Part shown: piece by piece, positions 21,588 through 32,616 of the stretch
How the letters are laid out: every line of letters starts with the position of its first letter
How positions within the stretch are numbered: position 1 is the stretch's first letter
From: Phoma sp. XZ068
Lineage: Eukaryota; Ascomycota; Dothideomycetes; Pleosporales; Didymellaceae
DNA length: 64,000 nucleotides
Direction: 5' to 3'
Assembly (NCBI GenBank): GCA_004835665.1
Contig: RBKR01000021.1
Location: forward strand, 1,054,001 to 1,118,000
Notes under the pieces: generated by a model
Told to the model about the DNA's origin: nothing
The model's database searches: none
The model's input: only the letters and a program-made list of their open reading frames with translations
Program-made: the position numbers and the translations under genes

Positions 21588-22444
21588 ATGGCCAGCGCAA
21601 CCGGCATCCCCGCTGCTCCCGCGCTCAGAGCGCCCGCATCGCCCATTGAGCCTCTGAATACCGACGCCGCGCGCATCTACACGCATATCCACCCCATCCT
21701 TGTGCTCTCGCTCTACGCGTACAAGTTCAATGACCTCGTCGCCGACCCTGTTCCCGCCCTCCTCAGCACGCTGCTGCCCCTCGCCGTCCTGCAAATAGCA
21801 TTCGTGGCAGTATGCCTGCCGCCCACAGGCGGTACGAGCACGATGCAGATTAAGAAGCAGAAGGCCGGCGACAAGAAGAAAGCCGCGCCCGGCAAGATTG
21901 AGAAGGGCATCAATGGAACCATTGTGGTACGTGTGGACACGGCCTTTACGCCTGAGTCTTGCTTGCGAGGACCCATACTGACACTAAACAGCCCGCATTC
22001 CTCTCCCTCCTCCTCACCACCCTAGCGTCGACGCCCCTGCTTACCGCCACCCTCGTTCTGTTCGGCGCCCCGGTGACCACACACCACGTCCACACGCTTT
22101 TGGCGGGCGCGCATATCGCGGTGCTGAGCACGTTGCCGCTGGTCTATGTGCACGGCGTAAACGGTGAGACATGGAGAGAGGCTGTCGCGCTTCTGCTGCC
22201 GATTGACGAGGTCTACGGCGGTATGATTGGCACGGTGCTGGGTGCTTGGCTTGGCGCTGTCCCTATTCCTCTGGACTGGTAAGTCTGAACACAAGGTACC
22301 TATGAGGCTGTGCTAACTTGCTACAGGGACCGCGAGTGGCAGAAGTGGCCCGTTACGATCGTCACGGGCGCGTATATTGGGTATGCAGTTGGCAAGCTGT
22401 TGGGAGGTACGCTGCTCAAGGGCAAGAAGATCATGTTTGAGTGA
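21588..22444 (+). CDS. gpi11: GPI biosynthesis protein PIG-F/Gpi11
   Basis: Exons 21588-21926, 21992-22278 and 22327-22444 give 247 aa. It is a multi-spanning ER membrane protein with about six hydrophobic segments. The signature near the C-terminus, LDWDREWQKWPVT, is characteristic of PIG-F. PIG-F partners the ethanolamine-phosphate transferases (Gpi13/PIG-O and Gpi7/PIG-G) that add phosphoethanolamine to the GPI mannoses. The second splice junction falls inside the Trp codon of DWDREW, confirming the model. A Lys-rich cytosolic loop (KKQKAGDKKKAAPGK) lies between spans two and three. The gene ends immediately after a KGKKIMFE tail. Confidence 0.92.
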
Positions 22445-22964
22445 GTGCAGACAGCATTAAGCGTGCTGCGCTTGGTGTGAAATATTACTAGACAGCAAGT
22501 TCAATATCGGCTATCACCGCAAGTGATACGTCAGTTCAAGTTCTCCGTCTACAATGTGCACATTTCCAACACTTTACTTTGCGCCGTATACGTCCTTAAG
22601 ATGTACAGCTGCCGACTGCAATACCCGTTTACACACATCCGGAAACAAGCATAAAGTTCGTAGGAATCACCGAGGGCGTTTCCCATCGTCCATATTTGCC
22701 GTTCCAGGGCAGCGTTCGGCTTCCCGCGTTTGCAGCCGTCTATGCAGGCCGGGCACACTCCGCGCGCTAACCGGACCTCCCCCGAGATACAGCATCATGA
22801 CTTTGACTTCACCAAAGTATATTAAATGCTTCTTGCACCCAACTCGAGAGCGATCAAATACATACACCTTCACGGTTTGGTTACTTTAGATTGCTAGCAG
22901 CCTATCATTGCCACTGCTCGGTCTTTGACACATCTCTGAACAACACCTGACGGCGACAATCACC
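22445..22964. other. intergenic, no gene seen
   Basis: 520 bp with presumed 3' end of gpi11 and promoter of the monooxygenase. No supported frame. Confidence 0.55.
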
Positions 22965-24877
22965 ATGCCGAAGACAGACGTCTTGATAGTAGGGTCTGGC
23001 TCAGCAGGCATATTCGCAGCGACCTGGTTGGCAATTTACAACATCCCCTTCACAATCCTTGAACGGCGCCCCGGGCCCCTGGAGATAGGGCAAGCAGATG
23101 GCGTGCAAGTCCGCACTGTCGAGATCTACGACTCCTTTGGGCTGGCTGAAGACCTCTTGAGAGAAGCTTATCACATCTACGAAGTGTGCTTCTGGGGTGT
23201 CGACGATGGAGGTAAGAGTGGTATCAAAAGGAAGAGCAGGTCCATTGACACTGAGAGCGGGCTGAGCCACCTGCCCCATGTCATCTTGAACCAGGCGAGA
23301 ATGAACGGGCTGATGTTGGGCAAGATGGAGAAGATCATGAGGGAGAAGGGGACGTGGAAAGATGGTACTGCGAATGGGATCGAGTACGGGTGGACTGTAA
23401 AAGGCATCGAAGTTGATCAAGAAACTGTCACCAATCCAGATGCGCACTGCGTCCGCGTCTCTGCTTCCAAGGATGGCAAAGAAGACGTTTGGGAGGCGAA
23501 GTACGTCTTGGTAAGTCTCTGCTCCACGTATACAGGTATCCTTGCTGACGCACACAGGGCTGCGATGGCGCGCACTCAACCGTCCGCCGCTCTCTGGACT
23601 ACCACATGATTGGCGACACCACCGACACCGTCTGGGGCGTAATGGACATCTATCCGCTAACCAACTTCCCCGACATCCGTCGCAAATGCACCATTCACTC
23701 CACCTCGGGCAACCTCCTCATCATCCCCCGCGAAGGCGGCAGCCTCGTCCGCTTTTACATCCAGCTCCCACCCGGCTCGCAACCCAAGGACGTCAAGCTG
23801 GCCGATCTGCAAAACGCAGCAAAAAGTATCTTCGCCCCATACACCATGGACTTCGCCGACACTTTCTGGTGGAGCGCATACAGCATTGGCCAGCGCCTCG
23901 CCGACAACTTCCACAAAGACATGCGCATCTTCCTCACCGGCGACGCATGCCACACGCACTCCCCCAAGGCGGGGCAGGGCATGAACGTCAGTCTGCAAGA
24001 CGGATACAATCTCGGCTGGAAACTCGGCGCCGTGCTATCGGGCCGCTCGCCATCCTCGATTCTGCCGTCGTACGTTGCGGAGCGGAGTAAAACGGCGGCA
24101 GACCTGATTGCGTTTGATAGAGAGCTTAGTGCAATGTTCTCGCGGAAGGAAGAGAGAGATGGTGAGTTTGCGGAGTATTTCACTAAGAGTGGGAGGTATA
24201 TGGCTGGGTTTACGGCAAGGTATGAGGATAGTCTTGTTACGGATTTGGAGGGGAGTCGGGAGGGTGTTGCGAGCAATGTGAAGGTCGGCATGCGGTTTCC
24301 CACTGCGCAGGTTATTCGGTTCTGCGACGCAAAGCCTGTGCAGTTGCAGCCTGTGCTACGCAGCGATGGGCGGTGGAGGGTCGTTGTGTTTGCAGGAGAT
24401 ATCACGCAGGCGGAGAGTAAGACGCGGTTGGACAAGGTAAGTCTTGCATTTCTGTGCTGTTTCCGCCTCAGATACTGACATTAGTAGTTCGCTGCGACGC
24501 TCGAGAATACCGTCAAGCGCTTCACTCCGGCTTTGCAGTATCCTGATAGCGTAATAGAGCCCATCCTCGTTCTGCGCACGCGGTTCACGGATACAGAGCA
24601 GACTCAGGTCCCAGGCGTTTTCACACCGAAGACGGGGAAGTGGGGGATCGCGGACTTGCATAAGACGTACATCGATGACGAGCACTACAATGCTGGACAT
24701 GGACATGCGTATGAGGAATACGGAGTTGATCCGGAGAAGGGTGCAGTTGTTATTGTTCGTCCGGATCAGTATGTCGCGAAGATTCTGGGGCTGGATGATG
24801 GAGCTGGTGTGGAGACGTTCTTCGCGGGATGTCTGGTAGAGCAGAAGAGTTTGATCAATGGTGTCGATAAGCACTGA
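22965..24877 (+). CDS. FAD-dependent monooxygenase, phenol 2-monooxygenase type
   Basis: Exons 22965-23510, 23558-24436 and 24488-24877 give 604 aa. This is a class A flavoprotein hydroxylase. The ADP-binding motif is DVLIVGSGSAG at the N-terminus, the DG motif is GCDGAHSTVRR at the first splice junction, and the ribityl-binding motif is GDACHTHSPKAGQGMN. The C-terminal thioredoxin-like domain ends with VIVRPDQYVAKILGL, as in phenol hydroxylases that hydroxylate phenols at the ortho position using NADPH and O2. It is soluble and lacks a signal peptide. It is tail-to-tail with the cyclodeaminase-like gene, only 36 bp from stop to stop. It could serve aromatic catabolism or secondary metabolism. 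Confidence 0.9.
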
Positions 24878-24913
24878 AGTAATGACTGCGGATTCAACGT
24901 AGCATCTTCAAAT

Positions 24914-25999
24914 CTAAAAGTCATCCAGTTGCACACCCTTCCTTGTCTGTCTCGCTAATTCCAGCAGTTTACTCCCAATCGCAATGTCCATAATCCCCAC
25001 GCCAACACTCTTGTACACTACAAACCCGTCCTCAAGCCACGCCTGCAGTCCCTCTGGACTCCCACGGTCCCTCAAATCCTGAATCTTACCCACCTCGAGC
25101 ATCCCCTCCTTCCTAATCCCCGCTCTATCCAGCTCCCCGGCCTCAGCCAAACAGCCCTCTGCACTGTCGACAGCGACCTTACCCTGCCAGACCTGCTCTC
25201 TGAAAACACCAGCAGGATCAGCGATAGCCTTGAGCAGTTCAGGATCAACCTCCTGCATATCAAGACGATAGCTTCCAATCGCAGCAATATACCTCGTCTT
25301 CTGCCTCGCCTTCTCTGACATCAAATACGCCGCTGGGAAAAGCGGCATCGTAGACGGAACACCGCAAAACACCACATCCGCATCCACAACCACATCTTCC
25401 AGCGCGTCTCCCTCGTGGATTCTCACAGAGACGTGCCCCGGCACACCCATCTCGCGCAGACTCGCAACCAGCTCCCCCGTGCGCGCCCGACTGCGATTCA
25501 CAATCGTAATCGTCTCGATTTCCGCCCCGCGCAGCAGCAGCGCAAGACGAATATGCCAGCGTGCCTGCGCGCCAGCCCCAAAGACAAGAATATTCGCCGT
25601 CCGCTTCCGCAATCTGTACAGTAACATACTGCCCAGCGCGGTGCGAAACGCCGTGATCTCCGCTGCATTCAGCACGCCTTCGGCTTTCCCTTCTGCATCG
25701 CAGATGGTCAGAGTGGCTTGGAGTCCTGGCTTGGGTTTCTCATTTGCGGAGGGGGGTTTGGCGGGCGCGATGCCGACGATTTTGACGCCGATGTGGTGCG
25801 GTGTTGTTGCGGGCATGAAGAGGGATGTTTGCTCGGAGCGCTTGATTACAGAGCGCTCGGGCTGGTATTGCGCTTCATTACTGCAGGAGTACTGGGTGAG
25901 GGATTGGAGGAAGGCGTTTGCTATGTTTGCTACGTCGGCCTGGGAGAGGGAGGAGAGTATGGATTTTACGTCGTTGTCGGACAGGATTGTGAATGCCAT
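24914..25999 (-). CDS. ornithine cyclodeaminase / mu-crystallin family protein
   Basis: Single-exon 361-aa protein. The NAD(P)-binding Rossmann motif is NILVFGAGAQARWHI, and the upstream segment LNAAEITAFRTALGSMLLYR corresponds to the family's L-T-x-x-RTAAASA region, here with ALGSM instead of AAASA. KSVGVGIMDIAIG at the C-terminus is typical. Members include ornithine cyclodeaminases, ketimine reductases and alanine/lysine dehydrogenases, so the reaction is uncertain. The start was set at ATG 25999 (the frame opens further upstream but only with TTG at 26041). It converges on the FAD monooxygenase, and the two may be co-expressed. Confidence 0.88.
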   Translation of the reverse strand: MAFTILSDNDVKSILSSLSQADVANIANAFLQSLTQYSCSNEAQYQPERSVIKRSEQTSLFMPATTPHHIGVKIVGIAPAKPPSANEKPKPGLQATLTICDAEGKAEGVLNAAEITAFRTALGSMLLYRLRKRTANILVFGAGAQARWHIRLALLLRGAEIETITIVNRSRARTGELVASLREMGVPGHVSVRIHEGDALEDVVVDADVVFCGVPSTMPLFPAAYLMSEKARQKTRYIAAIGSYRLDMQEVDPELLKAIADPAGVFREQVWQGKVAVDSAEGCLAEAGELDRAGIRKEGMLEVGKIQDLRDRGSPEGLQAWLEDGFVVYKSVGVGIMDIAIGSKLLELARQTRKGVQLDDF

Positions 26000-26528
26000 G
26001 TTGGAAGGTGTATGTGGGATTGCGACTCTTGCGGTATTCAATAGGAGATGTGTTTAATTTGGGTTGTAGGAGTGGGTTGAGTTGTTTATTATCGCTCGGA
26101 ATCTCCTGCTCTTTCGTTCGTGCAGTCGGTACCTCAAACCGATATCGGTGGTGGATGTCGGTGTCTAGGTAAAGCCGCAGCTATGCGAACGTCGAATGAT
26201 TTCTATGGGGTATACAATTGACCAAACATTTGATTGTATTCGTTCTCATTTGACACGGGAATAGCGAAATGTACAATGTGGGGTGTGGAGGTCGGGTTCC
26301 GACGGCAACTGCAACTACACAGCGGCGCTACGTCAGCGCTAACGACTGGCACAACCCACGACTCTGTTCCCGGACTGTACCCAGAAACCATCCAAACGTT
26401 GACGGACAAGCTTTGCATCGAGAAAGAATGATATTGGTGAGCGATGGACTATGGGACCAAACGATACTCTACGTCGATACGGTGTCACATGATGCAGTAC
26501 TGTTCGATGTCTTCAAATATCTTCCACA
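26000..26528. other. intergenic, no gene seen
   Basis: 529 bp upstream of the cyclodeaminase-like gene and downstream of the next minus-strand gene. Only short unsupported frames. Confidence 0.5.
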
Positions 26529-27223
26529 TTACTCCTCGATCACGGCATCCTCCCTAAGTCTCAATTTCAGCTTCAACGCCTTTCCCTTCTGCACTCCAGC
26601 GTACTGAACTTGCTTTCCAACCTTCAGTCTCACGATCTTGGATCTCACTTCTCTCGCGCCCCCACCCTGCATAGCTTCTCTCGCCCCCTCGCCCTGCACT
26701 TCTCCCGCGACGCTTTCTCTAGCCCTGAACTCACATGCGAGGAACTCAACTTCCTCGTAGAACCACTTCACACTCCTCCCACACCCTGTATTTTTCTCAA
26801 CGTTCAAGTCTTTGGCTTCGACGAGCATGACATCGCTGTATCGGAGCTGCGTCGCCCAGCTCCCATCCTCATAAGTGGTCATAAAGTGGAGAGCATGACT
26901 GTTCCAGACTGATGGAATTGGTTTGTCGGCCGAGGAGGCTGGCAACACCTCCTGTCGGTGGAGGTTCGAGCGGCGCAAGCGTGGTTTGATCGTGTAATGG
27001 AATAGTGGGCTGGTGAGCAAGAGGACCAGGTCTTCTGCGCCTTATTAGTAGGGAACGAGATTTCAGATGGAAGCAGCTTACCGAGAAGCTTCTCTCTTTT
27101 GCCAGGCGCAAGGGTGAGGGGTAGCTTGGAAAGCTCAGCGCTGAGGTGGCGACGTAGAGCGCAGGTTTGGATGCGGGCGAGCATCGGTGGTGGCAGCTTG
27201 AGGCTGACAATGTGAGTGACCAT
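26529..27223 (-). CDS. hypothetical protein, 2 exons
   Basis: Exons 27082-27223 and 26529-27034 (intron 27035-27081, GTAAGC..GCGCAG with TACTAAT upstream of the acceptor) give 215 aa. I do not recognise a family. The spliced N-terminus is basic and amphipathic (SLKLPPPMLARIQTCALRRH) and continues into a hydrophobic core (LEDLVLLLTSPLFHYTIKPR). The middle holds a globular-looking block with many Trp/Tyr residues (YEDGSWATQLRYSDVMLVEA). The tail is Lys/Arg/Glu-rich. The canonical intron and clean frame support a real gene. Function unknown. Confidence 0.5.
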
Positions 27224-28310
27224 AGTCAGGTATAGAGTATACACGTGTGATTATGACTGAGGGAGTAGATTGTAAATCAAAATCACGGTTGTTTTGACAA
27301 GGAGTGAATATATGAGCGGGGTGCTATTACAGTGCGCCTTTCACTCTAGACTGTATCACCAATCAAGTGTATACACCCTAGCAATGAGTGATAATGCCAG
27401 AAGGTAGTGAGAGAGTCCAGCTATGCTCATAGTACCGAGATTCCCGCGTCAGCTGTGACAGCCATTTGGGGTCGTATGGAATCTATAGGCCGTCACGCAC
27501 AGTCTCAAAACGTATAGTGTCCGCATTTGTCATTCTAGAAACAACAAATGGCTTTGAAATTATTCAACTGTACTACTCGCGCACCTGCAGGTTCTGAGCT
27601 ATACATCAGTCTACGGCATTAGAAGAACCTCGCGCTTAGTCCATCCAGGTATCCTTCTTTTCAATAGTTTGAATCCTGGCCTAGTCCTCCGCAGCAAGAT
27701 CAGTGAAGTGGACAACAGTCTTTTCACCGGGTAATAAGGAAAGCTCTCAGAAACAGCTAAAGTGCAACTCCCGCAACCGAAGGTAAAGGCGTTCGTACCA
27801 ACTAAAAAGTTTTATGATGGGGTCGTGTACCTAGGTGCAGTGCTGAGGTCACTATATTGCAAAGATGCAGACAACAGATCTTGTAAAAAGGCGTAGCGTG
27901 TAGACCTAGTTAGCTCAGAGCTGTTTTGCCTCTATACGTATATCAGCCAAGGCCTGCTGAAAAATGAAGATGATGGGTCACAAGGGAGATCCAATGCATT
28001 TGTTCCAGCAATGACAAGATTGAAAGTGCAGTATGTTGTTCATAACGAGCGTGTGCAATCATCTCGAGAAGAGAATCCTCCCTCTCCACTTTAGGCATCG
28101 ATTCACGGTGTCGCACGCACATTCTCACACCAGACGCTGGCAGAAGCGAAAGCCGAAGGCACACCAACGCTAGTTTTTGCACGCTCTTCTGATTGATTCG
28201 AATGTATTGAATACCAAATATCCCCTCACACAGCAATCCCACTCTGTGCGGTACTATCCACCAGAAAATTACATGCTCGTCTCTCGAACGCCTCGCAAAC
28301 CCAAACTCCC
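27224..28310. other. 1.1-kb intergenic region, no gene seen
   Basis: No supported coding frame. A TTTGAATCCTGGC string near 27670 resembles a tRNA B box without other tRNA parts. One copy of the ACCTAGGT palindrome lies at 27829-27836. Confidence 0.5.
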
Positions 28311-28625
28311 TTACACCTTCGTCCACGGCTCCCTGCCCAACCCATACATATGCCCATTAAACAGCAGTGGTGGAAACAGCGGCCAGCCCAGTAAGATAAA
28401 GTATCCCGGGAGAAAGCTTTGCTGCGTTAGTGACAACTTGAAGATGTTGCAGGAGAAGAAAACGTACAAAGCAGTAGCCCTCCCAACCTTCCTAAACATA
28501 ACCCCGTATTGCGGCGGATACGGCTTCGCTGTCCCTAGAGTGCGCGATGAGGCGTGGCGTCGTGCGCCGGCGAAGTGGGTGGTGATGGAGCGCAGGAGCG
28601 GGCGGTATTGTGAGGGGGATGACAT
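28311..28625 (-). CDS. small putative mitochondrial membrane protein
   Basis: A 104-aa frame from ATG 28625. The first 30 residues are rich in Ser, Arg and His without acids (MSSPSQYRPLLRSITTHFAG, then ARRHASSRTLGTA), as in a mitochondrial targeting sequence. A hydrophobic segment (GYFILLGWPLFPPLLFNGHMYGLG) follows. The block PQYGVMFRKVGRATALY recalls small uncharacterised fungal mitochondrial proteins, but I cannot name one. A 42-bp intron just after ATALY (GTTTTC..ACGCAG) is possible; it keeps frame and would bring ALY next to QSFLPGYF. The donor is non-canonical, so the unspliced version is reported. Confidence 0.45.
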   Translation of the reverse strand: MSSPSQYRPLLRSITTHFAGARRHASSRTLGTAKPYPPQYGVMFRKVGRATALYVFFSCNIFKLSLTQQSFLPGYFILLGWPLFPPLLFNGHMYGLGREPWTKV

Positions 28626-29219
28626 TGTGATGACTCCGTATGTACACTGGGTTACGGAATAGTATGTGCGGTGGTGTGTTGAAGTATAGAATTGGACTCG
28701 TATACCAATAGTTTTGAAGGAAGATTGTGTGGACTTTCTGCTGGTGTTGCGGATGGGTGAGCGTGTGGATGGATACAGTATACAATACAATTCAAGGCGG
28801 GAGGTGAACGTATTTATCCATCTACCTAACCATCCTGCATGAACAACCATTCATCCTTTTTTCCAAATTACATAGTGCCCTCCTGCACCAACCTCACACA
28901 TACCCCGCCGCAGCTGCATCCACATGCCGAGCCGACAACCTGCATCCAGCCCTGCTTATCAAAGTCTCCATTGCAAAGCAGATGAAAGATTTATTTCCAG
29001 TCTGCACCTTACGTGACGTTACAATCCAGGATCTAGGTTGTCAGCAGCGCATAGTCGGCAAGTTGTGGCGTGAGACGCGCGATGCCGAGGGTTGGGTTGT
29101 CATGCCGTCGGCATCAGTCGGCATCGGCGCGCGGCATTGCCTGCAGTATGACAGACAGTACCTAGCATCGCACGAGGTTTCTGCCGATGGTATTAATTTA
29201 GAACTCTAAAGTGACGTCT
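28626..29219. other. intergenic, no gene seen
   Basis: 594 bp before the 90-bp repeat array. One 75-codon frame (28982-29209) has an ATG but no recognisable features. Confidence 0.45.
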
Positions 29220-29745
29220 CGTTCGGAGGAAGTTGGACTGGGATTTTTTATTCACCAAATATTAACAAGCTTTCACTTTCCGTTCAAGTTGAGTTGTTGG
29301 GCGGGTATCTCTAACAACACTTCCATTATACTCTGCAATATAGACACTCTGTGGCAGATAGAACGGTTCTATACTGTTGGATTATAAAAGCACACATCAC
29401 GCAGAAATACATCCAGACTAGGACAGTGTATCCGCCAAACATTAACAACCCCTACATATCTTTCATTCAAGTCAAGTCATTCGCGGATATGCACAGTCGA
29501 CAGGTGACTTCCGTCATGCTCTGTGACATACACACCATGAGAAATAGATAAGGGTAATACATTGTGTCTGGATTCTTGGGGATACACGACTTGCAGAAAT
29601 GAAACTAGACTAGAAATGTTTGTATTTGCCAAGTGCTAATAAAAAGTCGTAATCTTCTTGGATTCATCAAAATACACAACTTGCGAAAAAGAATATAGAA
29701 TGGGAATATTTGTATTTGCCAAACGTCGATAAGAACAGTAAATCT
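29220..29745. repeat. degenerate tandem array, unit about 90 bp
   Basis: The two clearest units are adjacent at about 29570-29659 and 29660-29745. They share GGATTC at the start, ATACAC.ACTTG, GAA..A, and TTTGTATTTGCCAA near the end. Weaker units are seen near 29380-29450 (ATCACGCAGAAATAC..GCCAAACATTAACAA), 29527-29560 (ATACACACCATGAGAAATA) and 29230-29275 (CACCAAATATTAACAAG). The landmark GCCAA..TAA recurs at near-multiples of 90 bp (29253, 29433, 29628, 29718). The array lies 3' of the FAD-linked oxidase gene. Confidence 0.65.
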
Positions 29746-29864
29746 AGATAGTACATGAATAGGTAGGTAGGCGTCCCGCGCGGTACATATATACAATCTA
29801 CACGCACCCAACACCCAACACCTCAACACATCAAATATCCTACAAGTACCCAACTCCAGTGTAT

Positions 29865-31841
29865 CTACGACCCCACCCTCCCCAACGGAATACTCGCCCT
29901 CGGCTCCCCACCCAGCCCATAACAACTATACATACCCTCCCTCTCGCCCGCCCACCCCACACACTTCCAGCACTGAAACACCCCACTGGGATCATACTCC
30001 TTCTTCACTTTAAGCAGTCTCGCATAATTCCCCCCGAAAAACGCCTCTTGCCAATTCTCCTCCATCCAATCCCCCTCGTTGACATAACACCCCCCTCCCG
30101 GCGTGAGATCTTTAAACGGCTGGATCGCAGTGGAAATAGTGCGCTGGATATTCCGCCGTTGTGACGATGTAGAGGAGGCAGTCCACGCACCGCCCATGAT
30201 AACATGCCACAAGCTTTCTCTCCAAAGGGGATGCGCAGCCACTGCGGTTCCATCAGCGTGGTTCGACGGGCCTGTGGCGTAGAGTTGTGCGGAGCCGCCT
30301 GCGCCGTTGGACAGGGAGAATTGCATTGCGGAGAGCACGGCGGAGGTTAGGTTGGCGATGTCCTGCGGGGTGGAGAAGTGGCTGCGTGGGATGAATCGGC
30401 TGGATTCCGAGAGGCCCAGGCCGACGGGGCCGTTGCGCGCGATGCAGGGTTGTTCGGTGAAGGCGTGCCAGGTGGAGAATTTGTGGAAGGTGTGGTAGGT
30501 GTTGTTTGAGATGGTGATGTCTGGGTGGGCGGCGAGGAAGTCGTGGTATTGCGCCATGATGGATTGGATCGCCGTGGTGTCGGAGGAGGGCATGACGTGC
30601 AGCGAGACCATGTGGTCTGGGAGGATGAAGTTGTAGCCTGCGATGCCGTGCTGTGAGAAGAGCGTTTGGTTGGATGCCAGTGCGCTGATGATGTCGCGGT
30701 GGACTTTTGACTCGGTGATGTTTTGCGGCTTGGGCCAGTGCGCTTGGAAGAAGTGGACGTTCAGTGGCACGGCGGGGTGGAGTTGGAATTTGTACGACGT
30801 CAGGACGGCGTAGTTGCCGCCTCCGCCTCCGCGCATGGCCCAGAAGAGCTCGGGGTCGGTGCATTCGTTGATGGTGCGCTTCTGGCCGTCGGCGGTCACG
30901 ACGTCGAATTCGACTGCTTGGTCGACCATCAGTCCGTATGTAGGGCCCAGCGGTCCGTGGCCGCCTCCCTGTCCAAAACCTCCTGCGATGCCTACAGAGC
31001 CGACGGCGCCGACAGTCACGAGCATGTTGAGGGGCTCGAAGAACTCCCATGCTTCTTGTGCCTGAACACCAGCACCGACCTCCCCAATATCCTTGTACTG
31101 TGCCTTGCATCCTTTTGGCTGGAACGACTTGTGGTACTTGGTGTCCTTCATGTGATGTGTCCAGATACCGAGCGAGTTTGCGGCGCTCGATCGTCCAAAG
31201 TAGTCATGTCCGGTATTCTTGATCGAAACGCGGATGCCGTGCTGGCGAATGAAGTTCAGCGTCTTGCTGATATCGTCCGCTGTGTGGGCCTCAACATGGT
31301 ATGTTGATAGTCGTCCGAGTCCACATGTGCCGGAGGTTGCTGATGAGGGGTGAAGAGAGTCCAGGTAGCAGTGTGACTCTCCGCATGTCTCCCAGTCCAG
31401 AAATTCCATTGAGCCGTACTGTGACGTCCGGGAAATGCCGTCCATGTAGCTCTGCCTGACTTGTTGGCATTGCTTGCCTGAGGGGTCCGAGTAGCATGAT
31501 GAAGCCCACGGGACGGTCAACTGCAGGTTTCCGTTGATGCTCTGGTTGAAGGCAGTCCACTGGCTCTCGGACGGCCAACAGGCTTGCCCTGGTATGCAGG
31601 AGTAGTTTGTGGTTTTTGTCTCGACTATTGGCGGCTGTACAGGCGATGTCTTTGTGCATGTGTGTGGTTTGAAGGGGTGGAATGAGTGGACGGTGGAAAA
31701 GAAATATAGACACAGTGCAGATATCCCAAGCAGCGCGAGATTTCTGGCTATTGGTCTTCTCTGTGATGGACGCCGTGTTGCAGGATACTGTTCAATGTCC
31801 AGCTTCTCGTCGAGCAGCGGCGCATGCTCGTGTGGAGCCAT
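29865..31841 (-). CDS. membrane-anchored FAD-linked oxidoreductase (PCMH/BBE type)
   Basis: Single-exon 658-aa protein. A cytosolic N-terminus precedes one transmembrane helix (about residues 33-53, NLALLGISALCLYFFSTVHSF), so it is probably a type II membrane protein with a luminal or extracellular catalytic domain rich in cysteines and N-glycosylation sequons. The PCMH FAD domain contains IKNTGHDYFGRSS; its His (about H212) is the usual covalent flavin ligand. The second covalent anchor of true BBE enzymes, a Cys, is replaced by GGGHGPLGPTYGL, so only single attachment is expected. A BBE-like C-terminus (YDPSGVFQCWKCVG) is present. ATG 31841 was chosen; the frame opens further upstream only with TTG. 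Such oxidases are common in fungal natural-product pathways but also act on sugars. Confidence 0.87.
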   Translation of the reverse strand: MAPHEHAPLLDEKLDIEQYPATRRPSQRRPIARNLALLGISALCLYFFSTVHSFHPFKPHTCTKTSPVQPPIVETKTTNYSCIPGQACWPSESQWTAFNQSINGNLQLTVPWASSCYSDPSGKQCQQVRQSYMDGISRTSQYGSMEFLDWETCGESHCYLDSLHPSSATSGTCGLGRLSTYHVEAHTADDISKTLNFIRQHGIRVSIKNTGHDYFGRSSAANSLGIWTHHMKDTKYHKSFQPKGCKAQYKDIGEVGAGVQAQEAWEFFEPLNMLVTVGAVGSVGIAGGFGQGGGHGPLGPTYGLMVDQAVEFDVVTADGQKRTINECTDPELFWAMRGGGGGNYAVLTSYKFQLHPAVPLNVHFFQAHWPKPQNITESKVHRDIISALASNQTLFSQHGIAGYNFILPDHMVSLHVMPSSDTTAIQSIMAQYHDFLAAHPDITISNNTYHTFHKFSTWHAFTEQPCIARNGPVGLGLSESSRFIPRSHFSTPQDIANLTSAVLSAMQFSLSNGAGGSAQLYATGPSNHADGTAVAAHPLWRESLWHVIMGGAWTASSTSSQRRNIQRTISTAIQPFKDLTPGGGCYVNEGDWMEENWQEAFFGGNYARLLKVKKEYDPSGVFQCWKCVGWAGEREGMYSCYGLGGEPRASIPLGRVGS

Positions 31842-32616
31842 GCTAGCAATTGGTGATGGACTTTTCTTGTTCAGAGTTGAAAGCAGAGGTAGTAGGTCGA
31901 CAGTCAATAATGGAGATTTTGTTCACGCTGGAAGGAAAGATATCGTCGCTGAGGATGGAATTGCAGCTGAAGAAGTACTCGAGAATTAAGAATAAAGAAA
32001 GAGACCACGCGATATGAAATAGAGTCCGCTCAATGCCTGGCCAATGGACAGCAACTCTCTCGCTCTAAATATGTCCTGCAGCGGAACTGCTAGTCGGCGG
32101 TAGACCGCATACGGCAAATGCACGATGGCTGACATGAACGCTCAGCCTCAGCCCCCACTGCAAGGCACCAATTGCAGGCACATATTGCAGCGAGATCAAT
32201 TGGCCTGTCGCAGGCCTCCATTCAACGCGATTTTGAGGGCGCAAGGCAGCGATTTCGAGTCATGCCTGATGGATCTGCGTGTGCGAGCTCGCGGACGCCG
32301 AGGTCGTGGTTGGAACAGGGCGAGCCGTGGTGTTGGGTTGCCCCGCTCGTTCGGGTCAGCATTCGCTTAGGGCTGCGCGTCCGCTTGGCTGCAGTCAGAA
32401 CGGCCCCAATCGCCGTCACGCAGGCCTAATCGCCGTGGAGCAGCCCCAATGGCAGGTCCCAATTGCGGTCGCTGCAAGGCACCCTCGTGCGCGTGCTGCG
32501 CCTCGTGACTACTCGGGACTACTGGTGACTAATCGATGACTGTGTGAGGAATGTCTTGGGAGAGATTCCTCAAGGACTACGTCGGTGAGTGTCTAGTGAT
32601 AGTCACATGTGTCAGA
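31842..32616. other. intergenic, GC-rich, with short repeats
   Basis: 775 bp between the oxidase promoter and the 3' end of the next minus-strand gene. An 81-codon ATG frame at 32125-32370 has no recognisable features. Confidence 0.45.
32402..32476. repeat. imperfect tandem repeat, unit about 20 bp
   Basis: Four related blocks follow one another, each beginning with a form of GGCCCCAATCGCCGT (for example GGCCTAATCGCCGTGGAGCA and GCCCCAATGGCAGGT). Length and sequence drift between copies. Confidence 0.5.
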
